A DNA stretch of 34,977 nt from Caldilineaceae bacterium (lineage in GTDB: Bacteria > Chloroflexota > Anaerolineae > Caldilineales > Caldilineaceae): NCBI GenBank assembly GCA_026989655.1, contig JALSIX010000003.1, positions 1 to 34,977 on the forward strand, in the 5' to 3' direction. The notes under the pieces are model-generated. The model did not search any database and was not told the DNA's origin. It was given only the letters and a program-made list of their open reading frames with translations. Shown one piece after another: positions 14,848 to 22,612 of the stretch. A program made the position numbers and the translations under genes. Within the stretch, counting starts at the first letter, position 1, and every line of letters begins with the position of its first letter.

Positions 14848-15530
14848 GCGGCCACCGCAAGATCCGCATCCTCATCGCAGACGACCACACCATGGTCCGC
14901 CAGGGGCTGAGCCAGATCTGCGACGCGGAGCCGGACATGGCCGTGGTGGGGCAGGCAGCCAACGGCGCGGAGGCCGTGCGGCTGGCCCTCCAGCTCCGCC
15001 CAGACGTGGTGGTCATGGACATCAACATGCCCGAGGTGGACGGGGTCCAGGCCACCCGACAGATCACCGGAGCCCTGCCCGGCGCGGGGGTGATCATCCT
15101 CACCATGTACCGGCAGGACCAACACGTGTTCGAGGCCATCAAGGCCGGGGCCAGGGCCTATCTGCTCAAGGACGCGGACAGCGAGGAGCTGTTGCAGGCC
15201 ATCCGGGCCGTGGCCGCGGGCCAAGCCCTGTTGGATCCGGCCATCGCACGCAAGATGATCGACGAGTTCCGCCGTATCCAGGAGGCGACCGCAGACCCGG
15301 AGACCGGAGCCCTGGCCCCCCGGGACCTGGAGATCCTGCGGCTGGTGGCCCAAGGGCTGGCCAACGACGAGATCGCGGAACGGCTACACCTCTCGGAGAA
15401 GACCGTGCGAAACCGGCTCACCGGCATCTTCGAGATCCTGCGGGTCCGCAACCGCACCCAGGCCGCCCTCTACGCGCTGCGCAAAGGCCTGGCCGATCTG
15501 GACGCCTCGGACGAGGCCGACCTCCCCTAG
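14844..15530 (+). CDS. NarL/LuxR-family response regulator
   Basis: 228 residues. The receiver domain is complete: Asp13-Asp14, phospho-acceptor Asp59 (VVMDINMPE), Thr87 and Lys109. The C-terminal LuxR helix-turn-helix (about 150-210: LAPRDLEILRLVAQGLANDEIAE and LSEKTVRNRLTGIFEIL) binds DNA. The four-base overlap with the upstream kinase shows the two are made as a pair. The gene directly downstream encodes a cytochrome c and has a palindromic site in its promoter region, so it is a candidate target. Confidence 0.94.
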   Translation: MSGHRKIRILIADDHTMVRQGLSQICDAEPDMAVVGQAANGAEAVRLALQLRPDVVVMDINMPEVDGVQATRQITGALPGAGVIILTMYRQDQHVFEAIKAGARAYLLKDADSEELLQAIRAVAAGQALLDPAIARKMIDEFRRIQEATADPETGALAPRDLEILRLVAQGLANDEIAERLHLSEKTVRNRLTGIFEILRVRNRTQAALYALRKGLADLDASDEADLP

Positions 15531-15554
15531 CCCTCCTGCCACTCCACGGACCAG

Positions 15555-15619
15555 GGGACAAATGTCCCGACCGTTCAGGCACCATGTCCCTTCCCCGGGC
15601 TGTGCCCATGCGCTAGGAT
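15555..15619 (+). promoter_or_regulatory. DosR-like palindrome and promoter before the cytochrome c gene
   Basis: GGGACA-AA-TGTCCC (15555-15568) is a perfect 6-bp-arm palindrome. A second TGTCCC half site lies at 15585-15590, exactly 22 bp (two helical turns) further on. A weak promoter TTCCCC (15591-15596), 17 bases, TAGGAT (15614-15619) follows, which would put the sites near -64 and -38. The poor -35 with well-placed upstream sites is what an activator-dependent promoter looks like. The GGGACN-NN-NGTCCC form resembles the box bound by mycobacterial DosR, a NarL-family regulator. Confidence 0.5.
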
Positions 15620-15802
15620 GAGGTCGGGGAGGGCGGGGGAAACGCCCCCGCGGCGGACTCCCGGCCACAACGGCCACGGAGGCCCTTTCCGCAAGGCGTC
15701 TTCCCGTCCTCAAGACCTCACGGGGCCCGAAGGTGGGCCCCCGGGATCGAGGAAAGACCCGTGGAGATTCCAGACACAGGAGCAAAAAGGAGAGGACGAA
15801 CG

Positions 15803-16384
15803 ATGCGGATCCGTGGACAGCTCTGGTGGATCGGCGTGGCGCTCATCGGGTTGGCCCTGGTGGTGGCCGCATGCGGCGGCCGAGGGGAGGAACCGGAGCC
15901 GGAGAGCCGCGGTCTCGTCCCGGTGGCCGAGGCCCACACCGAGGGCGATCCCCATAGCCTGGAGGAACACCAGGCCGCGGCCGAGGAGGGCGACGGCCAC
16001 GGGGACGAGGAGGAAGCGGAGGAGGACCACTCCCCCGGCGATCACATGGCCGGCCGCCACACCGCGCCGGAAGAGGCCCTGGAACTGGAGAACCCCATTC
16101 CGCCCACCGAGGAGTCCATCGCCCGGGGCGCGGAGATCTACGCCCGGAACTGCGCGGTCTGCCACGGTGCCGAGGGCTACGGGGACGGCCCCAGCGCCGC
16201 GGTCATGGATCCCAAGCCGGCCAACCTCTGGGCCGACCACGTACAGGAGCGGCCCGATGGCGCCCTGTTCTGGACCATCACCCACGGCGTTCCGGAGAGC
16301 CCCATGCCCGCCTGGGGTGAGGTCCTGAGCGAGGAGGACCGTTGGAACCTGGTGAACTTCCTCCGCACCTTCCAGGAGGAGTGA
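15803..16384 (+). CDS. Lipoprotein class I c-type cytochrome
   Basis: 193 residues. The signal sequence ends in lipobox VAAC (Cys24), so the mature protein is probably lipid-anchored outside the membrane. A long acidic, His-containing linker (about 25-100) leads to a single mono-haem cytochrome c domain with CAVCH (117-121) and axial Met168 (ESPMPAWG). GGAGAGG lies upstream of the ATG at 15803; an in-frame start at 15761 would put charged residues before the signal sequence. As the oxidase subunit II has no fused haem domain, this protein is a good candidate electron donor to it, although it could also serve another enzyme. A perfect hairpin ends the transcript unit. Confidence 0.92.
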   Translation: MRIRGQLWWIGVALIGLALVVAACGGRGEEPEPESRGLVPVAEAHTEGDPHSLEEHQAAAEEGDGHGDEEEAEEDHSPGDHMAGRHTAPEEALELENPIPPTEESIARGAEIYARNCAVCHGAEGYGDGPSAAVMDPKPANLWADHVQERPDGALFWTITHGVPESPMPAWGEVLSEEDRWNLVNFLRTFQEE

Positions 16385-16407
16385 CCCCGGTTCCCGTTGA
16401 TGCCCAA

Positions 16408-16449
16408 GGGAAGGCCCCGGCGCGCGGCCCCGGGCGCCGGGGCCTTCCC
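16408..16449 (+). terminator. Perfect 16-bp hairpin after the cytochrome c gene
   Basis: The arms 16408-16423 and 16434-16449 (GGGAAGGCCCCGGCGC and its complement) enclose a ten-base loop. It starts 23 bases after the cytochrome stop. No U-tract follows, as with the other GC-rich hairpins in this window. Confidence 0.7.
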
Positions 16450-16569
16450 GCGACCCCGCCCCGCCCGCGGAACCCCTGCCCCCTCCTGGACGTTGTGGCC
16501 ACGCCCCGGACGCCTGTCCCCGGGGCCAGGAAGGTCCAAGAGGCCCCAACTGGCCAGGGGCCGTCCACC

Positions 16570-18000
16570 GTGGGAGGAAAACAGGCCATACGCGTTGCCC
16601 TGCTCCTCGCGGGGACGTTGTTGGGGCTGTGGAGCGGCAGTCTCCAGTGGGCCCGTTCCGCCGAGGCCCCTGTCCGCCGCGTCCACGCGCCGTATCGGCC
16701 CGGCGGCATCGACTGGGCAGAGACGGCCATCTTCTGGTTCGGGCGGGTGAACGCCGCGGAGAACTACGTGGATGGACGGGTGGCCTACAACGACCAGATC
16801 CTCCTGGTCCACCTGATCGTCTTCGACCGCCAGCTCTGGTACGACCGAAGCCCGACCCCCGAGACCCTGCTGGAATGGGACGCCGCGGAGCTCTTCCTGG
16901 CCACCCAGGCCACACCGGGAAGCGCTCCGGGCCCCACCGCCCACCGCTTCGTGGTGCAGCTCCACCACTGGCAGGATCCCATGCGCTACCGGGCCGCGTA
17001 CCAGGGCAATGGCACGACCTGGGTGGCCCGCTCCGCGGTCTACACCGCGACCGCAGGCCATCGGGCCGGGGAGATCAACGGCCCGGGGGAGGATCGGGGC
17101 TGGCTGGCCACCTTCCGCATCCCCTTCCGCAGCCTGGGAATGGACGGACCGCCGCCCCCGGGCACCGTATGGCGGCTGGGGGTCCGGGTACACGACCGGG
17201 ATGGGCCGGAGGAGCCCGTGCCCTACACCCCAGCCTGGCCCGAGACCTTCCGGCCGGACAACCCCACCACCTGGGGAGAACTGGTCTTCGGGATGCCCCA
17301 GTACACCCCCCCTCCGGCCGTTCCCCAGGGCACCACCCTGATCCGACAGGGCGTAGCGGGCACACGGGTGGTGGATGCCCAGGTGGGGGGCGACACCGTC
17401 TGTGGAGGCAACCTGGACTACTGGACCGAATGGGGCAACGCCAACTACGCGGGCTCCCCTCACCTGAACGTCCAGAACCAGAACGATGTGGCCGACTGGC
17501 CCTGCTTCTCCAAGGTCTACATGACCTTCCCCCTGGACGCCATTCCCCCCGGCAAGCGGATCCTCTCGGCCACGGTGACCCTGCACCAGTTCGGCAACGC
17601 GTACGGCCAGGGGGTCCGGGCCTCCTGGGTCCAGGTCCTCACCGTGGCCGAGGACTGGGACGAGTCCACCATCACCTGGAACAACGCGCCGTGGGCCGAG
17701 AAGAACCTGGGCGGCACCTGGGTCGAGCCGGTGGACCGCTTCCCGGGCTGGCCCGGCATCCCGTGGACCTGGGATGTGAGCCTGGCCGTGGCCGAGGCCT
17801 ACCGGGAAGGCCGCCCCCTGCGGCTGGCCTTCTACTCCGCGGACACCGCGTACCACAGCGGCAAGTACTTCGTCTCCTCCGACACCGGGGACTGGAACGC
17901 CCAGGCCCGGCCCACCCTTCGAGTGGGCTGGGGGCAGCCGCTGGATCCCGCCGCCATGCGATACCGGCTCTTCTTGCCCCACCTCTTCCGGGGCCCTTGA
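16570..18000 (+). CDS. Secreted CBM9/DOMON-like plus DNRLRE-domain protein with FLP tail
   Basis: 476 residues from the GTG chosen here. A signal peptide (about 1-32) leads to a beta-rich CBM9/DOMON-like region (about 40-250, including IDWAETAIFWFGRVN and WLATFRIPFRSLGM). A DNRLRE-type region follows (about 270-460), recognised by SKVYMTFPLDAIP, ILSATVTLHQF, WDESTITWNNAPW and LRLAFYSADTAYHSGKYFVSSD. The C-terminus reads YRLFLPHLFRGP, the same FLP tail seen at 28025. The start is uncertain: GGAGG (16573-16577) sits inside the frame just after the GTG, ten bases before an ATA codon, so a non-standard start at 16588 is conceivable. Such proteins bind surfaces or polysaccharides; the exact role is unknown. 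Confidence 0.75.
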   Translation: MGGKQAIRVALLLAGTLLGLWSGSLQWARSAEAPVRRVHAPYRPGGIDWAETAIFWFGRVNAAENYVDGRVAYNDQILLVHLIVFDRQLWYDRSPTPETLLEWDAAELFLATQATPGSAPGPTAHRFVVQLHHWQDPMRYRAAYQGNGTTWVARSAVYTATAGHRAGEINGPGEDRGWLATFRIPFRSLGMDGPPPPGTVWRLGVRVHDRDGPEEPVPYTPAWPETFRPDNPTTWGELVFGMPQYTPPPAVPQGTTLIRQGVAGTRVVDAQVGGDTVCGGNLDYWTEWGNANYAGSPHLNVQNQNDVADWPCFSKVYMTFPLDAIPPGKRILSATVTLHQFGNAYGQGVRASWVQVLTVAEDWDESTITWNNAPWAEKNLGGTWVEPVDRFPGWPGIPWTWDVSLAVAEAYREGRPLRLAFYSADTAYHSGKYFVSSDTGDWNAQARPTLRVGWGQPLDPAAMRYRLFLPHLFRGP

Positions 18001-18108
18001 ACATCCCCCCTGGCCCCCCAGGCTTCCCCGGACAGACAGCCCCCATAGGGCCCCGATCGCCCGCGGAGAGCACCCAGGACAAGCCCGGAAGAAGGGTCCC
18101 CAGAGGCT

Positions 18109-18138
18109 TTGACATGGGTTTGTGCCCTGAAGTACAAT
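18109..18138 (+). promoter_or_regulatory. Promoter of the sdh operon
   Basis: TTGACA (18109-18114, full consensus), an 18-base spacer and TACAAT (18133-18138) form a strong sigma70-type promoter about 130 bases before sdhC. The leader holds no open frame with a ribosome binding site. Confidence 0.8.
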
Positions 18139-18139
18139 G

Positions 18140-18158
18140 AGGTACAGTCGTCGTACCT
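18140..18158 (+). promoter_or_regulatory. Inverted repeat at the sdh transcription start
   Basis: AGGTAC and GTACCT are perfect 6-bp arms separated by AGTCGTC, starting two bases after the -10 box. The position fits a repressor operator or a 5' stem-loop of the transcript. No regulator is assigned. Confidence 0.4.
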
Positions 18159-18271
18159 TGGCATCTCCTGGACGGCCGGAGCCCGGTCGCGAGCGGCTGT
18201 CCACCACCTCTCCACATCCTCCCGTCGCCCACATGGACGACGCTCGGCCCTTTCGTGAAAGGAGTGCGTCT

Positions 18272-18658
18272 ATGGGAGCTTTGGTCGAGACCCTGCGGTA
18301 TGTGATCAGCTATCGAGGCACAGAGGGGCACTGGGCCTGGCTGCTCCACCGCCTCAGCGGCCTGGGCATCGCCCTGTTCCTCTCCATGCACATCATCAGC
18401 ATCTTCTCCGTGGGACTGGGCCCCCGGGTCTACAACTTCCTCCACGAGGTCCTCTACGTCTCGGCACCGGCCAAGGTGCTGGAGGTCTTCCTGATCTTCG
18501 GGGTCCTCTTCCACGCGGCCAACGGCATGCGCATCATCGTCATCGACTTCTTCCCCGGCCTGGGGAAGTACCAGCGGACCATCGTGCGCATCGAACTGCT
18601 GGTGGTGATCCTGGTCTTCATCCCGGCAGCCATCATCACCCTGCAGGGTGTGCTCTGA
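18272..18658 (+). CDS. sdhC: Succinate dehydrogenase cytochrome b556 subunit
   Basis: 128 residues with three membrane helices. LLHRLSGLGIALFLSMHI near the N-terminus and LFHAANGMRIIVIDF in the middle are typical of SdhC, which with SdhD anchors the catalytic subunits, binds haem b and forms the quinone site. I chose the ATG at 18272 because AAAGGAG lies seven bases before it; the frame is open back to 18137, but the -10 box overlaps that region. It is the first gene of the complex II operon, 53 bases before sdhD. Confidence 0.92.
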   Translation: MGALVETLRYVISYRGTEGHWAWLLHRLSGLGIALFLSMHIISIFSVGLGPRVYNFLHEVLYVSAPAKVLEVFLIFGVLFHAANGMRIIVIDFFPGLGKYQRTIVRIELLVVILVFIPAAIITLQGVL

Positions 18659-18711
18659 GGGGGGCTCCTTCCCCCGACACAGGTCCCACGAGCGAACAAG
18701 GAGTCGAACCG

Positions 18712-19110
18712 ATGGGCATCTCCACCTTCCGCTGGAAGACCAAGTACGGTCAGCCCAACTGGGAGCGGATCAGTTGGCTCTACATGCGCCTCAGCGGTCT
18801 GGTGATGTTCCTGATCGTGACCTTCCATCTGCTCTACATGCACATGGTGGTCCGGGTGGAGAACCTCACCTTCCAGAACATCGTGGATCGCTGGAACGGC
18901 CCCTACGGGCTGGCCTGGAAGACGTTGGACACGGCCCTGCTGATCTTCGGCCTGACCCACGGCTACAACGGTGTGCGCTGGAGCATCGACGACTACGTCC
19001 ACCACCGGGGCTGGAACCTGGTCCTGAAGATGCTCCTCTACATCGTGGGGAGCATCCTGATGATCGCCGGGGCCCTGGCCATCTTCGTCGGGCCTGGATC
19101 CCTGGTCTGA
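18712..19110 (+). CDS. sdhD: Succinate dehydrogenase membrane anchor subunit
   Basis: 132 residues with three membrane helices. WERISWLYMRLSGLVMFLIVTFHLLYMH and THGYNGVRWSIDDYV are features of the SdhD anchor, including the haem-side His and the Asp-Tyr pair near the quinone site. AAGGAG precedes the ATG by eight bases. It lies between sdhC and sdhA with 50-base gaps. Confidence 0.92.
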   Translation: MGISTFRWKTKYGQPNWERISWLYMRLSGLVMFLIVTFHLLYMHMVVRVENLTFQNIVDRWNGPYGLAWKTLDTALLIFGLTHGYNGVRWSIDDYVHHRGWNLVLKMLLYIVGSILMIAGALAIFVGPGSLV

Positions 19111-19160
19111 GGTCGTTTCCCCCCATGACCGCCATCACGCCCCATAGGCAAGGATAGACC

Positions 19161-20894
19161 ATGGTACGCACACATCGGACCGAGACGGTGGTGGTAGGAG
19201 CCGGCGGCGCGGGCCTCATGGCGGCCCTCTACGCCAGCCGAGGCTCCCAGACCGTTGTCCTGAGCAAGCTCTACCCCACCCGGAGCCACACGGGCACCGC
19301 CCAGGGGGGTATCGGCGCGGCCCTGGGCAACATCGAGGAGGATCACCCCGAGTGGCACACCTTCGACACCGTCAAAGGCAGCGACTACCTGGCCGACCAG
19401 GATGCCGTGGAGCGCATGTGCTACGAGGCCCCGGAGATCGTGTACGAGCTGGAGCACATGGGGCTCCCCTTCAGCCGCACACCCGAGGGCAAGATCAACC
19501 AACGCCCCTTCGGCGGCCATGCCGCGGAGTTCGGCAAACGGCCGGTGCCCCGGGCCTGCTTCGCCGCGGACCGCACCGGCCACATGATCCTGCAGACCCT
19601 GTACCAACAGTGCCTGAAGCATCGGGTGAAGTTCTACGACGAGTTCCACGTGCTGGACCTGGTGCTCAGCCCCGACGGCCGGGCAGCCGGGGTGGTGGCC
19701 TACGACATCGACCAGGGCGAGCTCCACCTCTTCCACGCGAAGGCCGTCATCTTCGCCACCGGTGGCTTCGGCCGCATCTGGCAGATCACCAGCAACGCCC
19801 ACAGCCTGACCGGAGACGGCCCGGCCATCCTGCTCCAGAAGGGCCTTCCCCTGGAGGACATGGAGTTCTTCCAGTTCCACCCCACGGGCATCTACAAGAT
19901 GGGGATCCTCATCACCGAGGCCGTGCGGGGGGAAGGCGGGGTGCTGCGGAACGACCAGGGCGAGCGGTTCATGGAGCGCTACGCCCCCACCATGAAGGAC
20001 CTGGCCAGCCGAGACGTGGTCAGCCGGGCCATCTACCTGGAGGTGAAGGCCGGCCGGGGCATCGGCGGGAAGAACTACGTCCACCTGGACGCAACCCACC
20101 TGGGGCGGGAGAAGATCGAGGAACGCCTCCCCGACATCGCGGACTTCTGCCGCACCTACCTGGGCATCGACCCCGCGGAACAGCCCATCCCCGTCCAGCC
20201 CACCGCCCACTACGCCATGGGGGGCATCCCCACGGATGTGGAGGGCCGGGTACGGCGCAACGCGGCCGGCGACCTGGTGCCCGGCCTCTACGCAGCCGGC
20301 GAGGTGGCCTGTGTCAGCGTCCACGGCGCGAACCGGCTGGGCACCAACAGCCTGTTGGACATCGTGGTCTTCGGCAAACACGCGGGCCAGGATGCCGCTC
20401 GCTTCTGTCAGCAGAACGACTGGCCCGAGCTGCCGGAGGAGACCTGGCAGCCCAGCCAGGCCACCATCGAGCGCATCCTGAACAACACCGGCGAGGACAA
20501 CGCGGCCCGGATCCGGGACGAGATGCAGGCCGTGATGATGGACCACGTGGGCGTGTTCCGCACTGCGGAGGGCATCCAGAAGGCCCTGGAGAAGATCCAC
20601 GAGCTCCAGGAGCGGGTGCGGCACGTGACCGTCAGCGACAAGGGCAAACGGTTCAACACCGAGCTCCTGGAGGCCATCGAGCTGCGCAACCTCCTGGAGC
20701 TGGCCGAGGTCACCGCCCAGAGCGCGCTGAACCGCACCGAGAGCCGGGGCGCGCACTACCGGGAGGACTTCCAACAGCGGGACGACGAACACTGGCTCAA
20801 GCACACCTTCGTCCGCAAGGAAGATGGCCAGATCCGGTTCGAGTACCGGCCCGTGGTCATCACCAAGTACCAGCCTCAAGAGCGGAAGTACTGA
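19161..20894 (+). CDS. sdhA: Succinate dehydrogenase flavoprotein subunit
   Basis: 577 residues, normal length. An N-terminal FAD-binding motif ([16 protein letters not shown], residues 10-25) is followed by SHTGTAQGG with His43, the expected site of covalent FAD attachment. [25 protein letters not shown] and [15 protein letters not shown] mark the substrate and FAD domains. It oxidises succinate to fumarate in the TCA cycle and passes electrons to SdhB. The gene is third in the operon; the start is supported by AAGGAT seven bases upstream and by the immediate FAD motif. Confidence 0.97.
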   Translation: MVRTHRTETVVVGAGGAGLMAALYASRGSQTVVLSKLYPTRSHTGTAQGGIGAALGNIEEDHPEWHTFDTVKGSDYLADQDAVERMCYEAPEIVYELEHMGLPFSRTPEGKINQRPFGGHAAEFGKRPVPRACFAADRTGHMILQTLYQQCLKHRVKFYDEFHVLDLVLSPDGRAAGVVAYDIDQGELHLFHAKAVIFATGGFGRIWQITSNAHSLTGDGPAILLQKGLPLEDMEFFQFHPTGIYKMGILITEAVRGEGGVLRNDQGERFMERYAPTMKDLASRDVVSRAIYLEVKAGRGIGGKNYVHLDATHLGREKIEERLPDIADFCRTYLGIDPAEQPIPVQPTAHYAMGGIPTDVEGRVRRNAAGDLVPGLYAAGEVACVSVHGANRLGTNSLLDIVVFGKHAGQDAARFCQQNDWPELPEETWQPSQATIERILNNTGEDNAARIRDEMQAVMMDHVGVFRTAEGIQKALEKIHELQERVRHVTVSDKGKRFNTELLEAIELRNLLELAEVTAQSALNRTESRGAHYREDFQQRDDEHWLKHTFVRKEDGQIRFEYRPVVITKYQPQERKY

Positions 20895-20924
20895 GGAGAG
20901 CCCGACGATCCGGATCCCCCCTGG

Positions 20925-20950
20925 AGCGCGACCTGCCTGGAGGTCGCGCT
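20925..20950 (+). other. Perfect 10-bp hairpin between sdhA and sdhB
   Basis: The arms AGCGCGACCT (20925-20934) and AGGTCGCGCT (20941-20950) enclose a six-base loop in the 84-base gap. It could stabilise the 3' end of the upstream message or partially stop transcription. No U-tract follows. Confidence 0.55.
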
Positions 20951-20978
20951 GCCCGGAGACCGACGAGGACAGAGAACC

Positions 20979-21674
20979 ATGAGAGTCAAGATGCGGATCC
21001 GCCGCTTCAACCCCGAGAAGGACTCGAAGCCCTGGTGGGGTGAATACGAGGTGGAGGTGGAACCCACCGACCGGGTCCTGGACGCGCTGCACCAGGTGAA
21101 GTGGTACCAGGACGGCACCCTCACCCTCCGCCGCTCCTGTGCCCATGGCATCTGCGGCAGCGATGCCATGGTGATCAACGGCCGCAACGCGCTGGCCTGC
21201 AAGGTGCTCATGCGGGACGTGGGCAAGGTCTGCGTGGTGGAACCGCTCCGGGGCCTTCCCCTGATCAAGGACCTGGTGGTGGACATGGAGCCCTTCTTCG
21301 CCAAGTATCGGGCGGTCATGCCCTGGCTGGTGAACGACGAGATCCCCGACCACGGGGAACGGCTCCAGAGCCCCGAGGCCCGGGAGCGGTACGACGACAC
21401 CACCAAGTGCATCCTGTGCGCGGCCTGCACCACCAGCTGCCCCAGCTTCTGGGCCAACGAGCACTACATCGGACCCGCCGCCATCGTCCAGGCCCACCGC
21501 TTCATCTTCGACGATCGGGACCGGGCCGCGGTGGAACGGCTGCGCATCCTGAACGACCGCGACGGCGTGTGGCGCTGTCGCACGGTCTTCAACTGCGTCC
21601 AGGCCTGCCCCCGGGAGATCGACGTGACCAAGGCCATCGGCGAGGTCAAACTGGCCATCCTCGAGGCCCTGTAG
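20979..21674 (+). CDS. sdhB: Succinate dehydrogenase iron-sulfur subunit
   Basis: 231 residues. The [2Fe-2S] ligands are Cys54, Cys59, Asp62 and Cys74 (SCAHGICGSDAM and ALAC); an Asp at the third position is known from E. coli SdhB. The C-terminal ferredoxin-like domain carries CILCAACTTSCPSFW and CRTVFNCVQACPREI for the [4Fe-4S] and [3Fe-4S] clusters. It relays electrons from SdhA to the quinone site in SdhC/SdhD. The start lacks a strong Shine-Dalgarno sequence (GAGGACAGAGAACC precedes it). It is the last gene of the operon. Confidence 0.97.
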   Translation: MRVKMRIRRFNPEKDSKPWWGEYEVEVEPTDRVLDALHQVKWYQDGTLTLRRSCAHGICGSDAMVINGRNALACKVLMRDVGKVCVVEPLRGLPLIKDLVVDMEPFFAKYRAVMPWLVNDEIPDHGERLQSPEARERYDDTTKCILCAACTTSCPSFWANEHYIGPAAIVQAHRFIFDDRDRAAVERLRILNDRDGVWRCRTVFNCVQACPREIDVTKAIGEVKLAILEAL

Positions 21675-21782
21675 CCCCCCCCAGGGTACAGAGGAGCCCG
21701 GGCCGGCGGGGGTCCCCTGCTCCCGGCAGGACCCGCCACCGGCCCTTCTCCCACGAAAATGCTCCGAGGACGTTCCAATGAC

Positions 21783-21816
21783 AGAGGCCCGGAACGGTTT
21801 TCCGTTCCGGGCCTCT
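21783..21816. terminator. Perfect 15-bp hairpin between convergent transcripts
   Basis: AGAGGCCCGGAACGG (21783-21797), loop TTTT, and its exact complement (21802-21816) lie between the sdhB stop and the stop of the minus-strand NHLP-like gene. It probably ends both transcripts. A partly T-rich stretch (CGTTGTCTCG) follows on the plus strand. Confidence 0.8.
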
Positions 21817-21850
21817 CGTTGTCTCGCCGTCCCCTCGCTTCTCTTCGGGG

Positions 21851-22195
21851 CTATGCGCGGTGTTCTGCCAGATGGGGGTGAAGCGGGGTCAGGGACTCCA
21901 CCTGGACCGGCTCTCGATCCAGGTCGACAAGGTGCCGGGCAAATTCCTCCAGGCTTCGGGCCCGAATGGCCGACAGCCGGGCCAACAGGGCAGGGGAGAA
22001 ATGGAAGCGCTCCCCGTCGTAGCCGTGGGCAATGGCCCGCATGGGATCCCGCAGGAAGGCCTCACGAAAGGAACGGCTGACCACCGCGGCGCTCATCAGG
22101 CGGCTGAGCTCCACCGCGTCGGGATCCGGCTCGGCCAGGGTCGCGGCCGCCGGCTGCCGCCCCAGATACTGCAGCAACGCACGCAGTTGAGCCAT
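21851..22195 (-). CDS. Os1348/NHLP-like (RiPP leader-type) small protein
   Basis: 114 residues. The central part (about 28-93) looks like the nitrile-hydratase-leader-type domain of the Os1348/Franean1_4349 group: SRSFREAFLRDPMRAIA (40-56), then FSPALLARLSAI (66-77) and SLEEFARHLVDLD (81-93). In those families the domain is a leader or recognition region for modifying enzymes. Here a short polar tail (94-114, rich in Pro, His and Glu) follows with no Cys, Ser or Thr-rich core. The ATG lies three bases after the stop of the repeat-peptide gene with no independent strong ribosome binding site, so translation is probably coupled. It may be a partner or separate leader for the repeat peptide, or a peptide precursor itself. 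The family call is from memory of the pattern and should be tested. Confidence 0.7.
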   Translation of the reverse strand: MAQLRALLQYLGRQPAAATLAEPDPDAVELSRLMSAAVVSRSFREAFLRDPMRAIAHGYDGERFHFSPALLARLSAIRARSLEEFARHLVDLDREPVQVESLTPLHPHLAEHRA

Positions 22196-22198
22196 TGC

Positions 22199-22372
22199 TC
22201 ACCCGCCCCAGCCACTGGGCGCTGAAGGGGTCCGACCGCCCCAACCACTGGGTGCCGAGGGGGTCCGCCCCCCCCAACCGCTGGGCGCCGAGGGAGTTCG
22301 GCCCCCCCAACCACTGGGTCCCGAAGGGGTCCGACCGCCCCAACCGCTGGGTCCTGAGGGTGTCCGTGCCAT
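22199..22372 (-). CDS. 57-residue peptide of five RTPS[GA]PSGWGG repeats
   Basis: The peptide is Met-Ala followed by five copies of an 11-residue unit, RTPSGPSGWGG twice and RTPSAPSGWGG three times, and nothing else. AAAGGAGG lies seven bases before the ATG, one of the best ribosome binding sites in the window. The 33-bp units differ at many third codon positions, yet the only amino-acid change among units is Gly/Ala at position 5, so selection acts on the peptide. It has no signal peptide, Cys or membrane segment. Each unit ends in Gly-Gly, the cleavage site used by double-glycine peptidases. It lies downstream of the STAND/SARP regulator and three bases before the NHLP-like gene. A multi-copy precursor of a secreted or modified peptide is the leading idea; a structural or metal-binding role is possible. 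Function is unknown. Confidence 0.82.
   Translation of the reverse strand: MARTPSGPSGWGGRTPSGPSGWGGRTPSAPSGWGGRTPSAPSGWGGRTPSAPSGWGG
22202..22366 (-). repeat. Five tandem 33-bp coding repeats
   Basis: Five exact 33-bp periods without spacers encode the undecapeptide units described for the overlapping gene. Units share the invariant codons CCC (Pro6) and TGG (Trp9) and differ at third positions of Arg, Thr, Pro, Ser and Gly codons. The lack of spacers and the coding bias exclude a CRISPR array. Confidence 0.93.
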
Positions 22373-22411
22373 GGCTCTGCCTCCTTTGATGCTCGAACCG
22401 GGATGATGGGA

Positions 22412-22417
22412 GATATA
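22412..22417 (-). promoter_or_regulatory. Possible -10 box for the repeat-peptide gene
   Basis: The 240 bases between the regulator stop and the peptide start hold TATATC on the minus strand, about 40 bases before the ATG. The best hexamer 17 bases upstream is CTGGAT, a poor -35, so the promoter may need an activator such as the adjacent SARP protein. A TTGACT further upstream (near 22480) has no good -10. Nothing else was recognised in this gap. Confidence 0.25.
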
Positions 22418-22612
22418 GGCCGATGCGTGCAATGATCCAGGACACACCAACCCTGTGATCTGCACCACGTTCTCCAGTCAAGCACCGACCGGGCTGGGTA
22501 GGGGGCTGGGCAGCAGGCTGGGTGGCGGGGGAAGACGTCGAAAGGTCCAGGGGAAACGGGCGAATCCGGGAATGGAGCTCGGGAGGCCCGCTCCAGGGGA
22601 AGGGGAAATGGA

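Noticed and set aside
22202-22366. CRISPR-like array of 33-bp repeats
   Set aside because: The repeats are directly adjacent with no spacers and encode a conserved peptide; there are no cas genes.
22195-22389. Plus-strand frame across the 33-bp repeats, also repetitive (xPN[HR]W[VA]P units)
   Set aside because: Variation among units changes amino acids in this frame but is nearly all silent in the minus-strand frame, which also has the consensus ribosome binding site.
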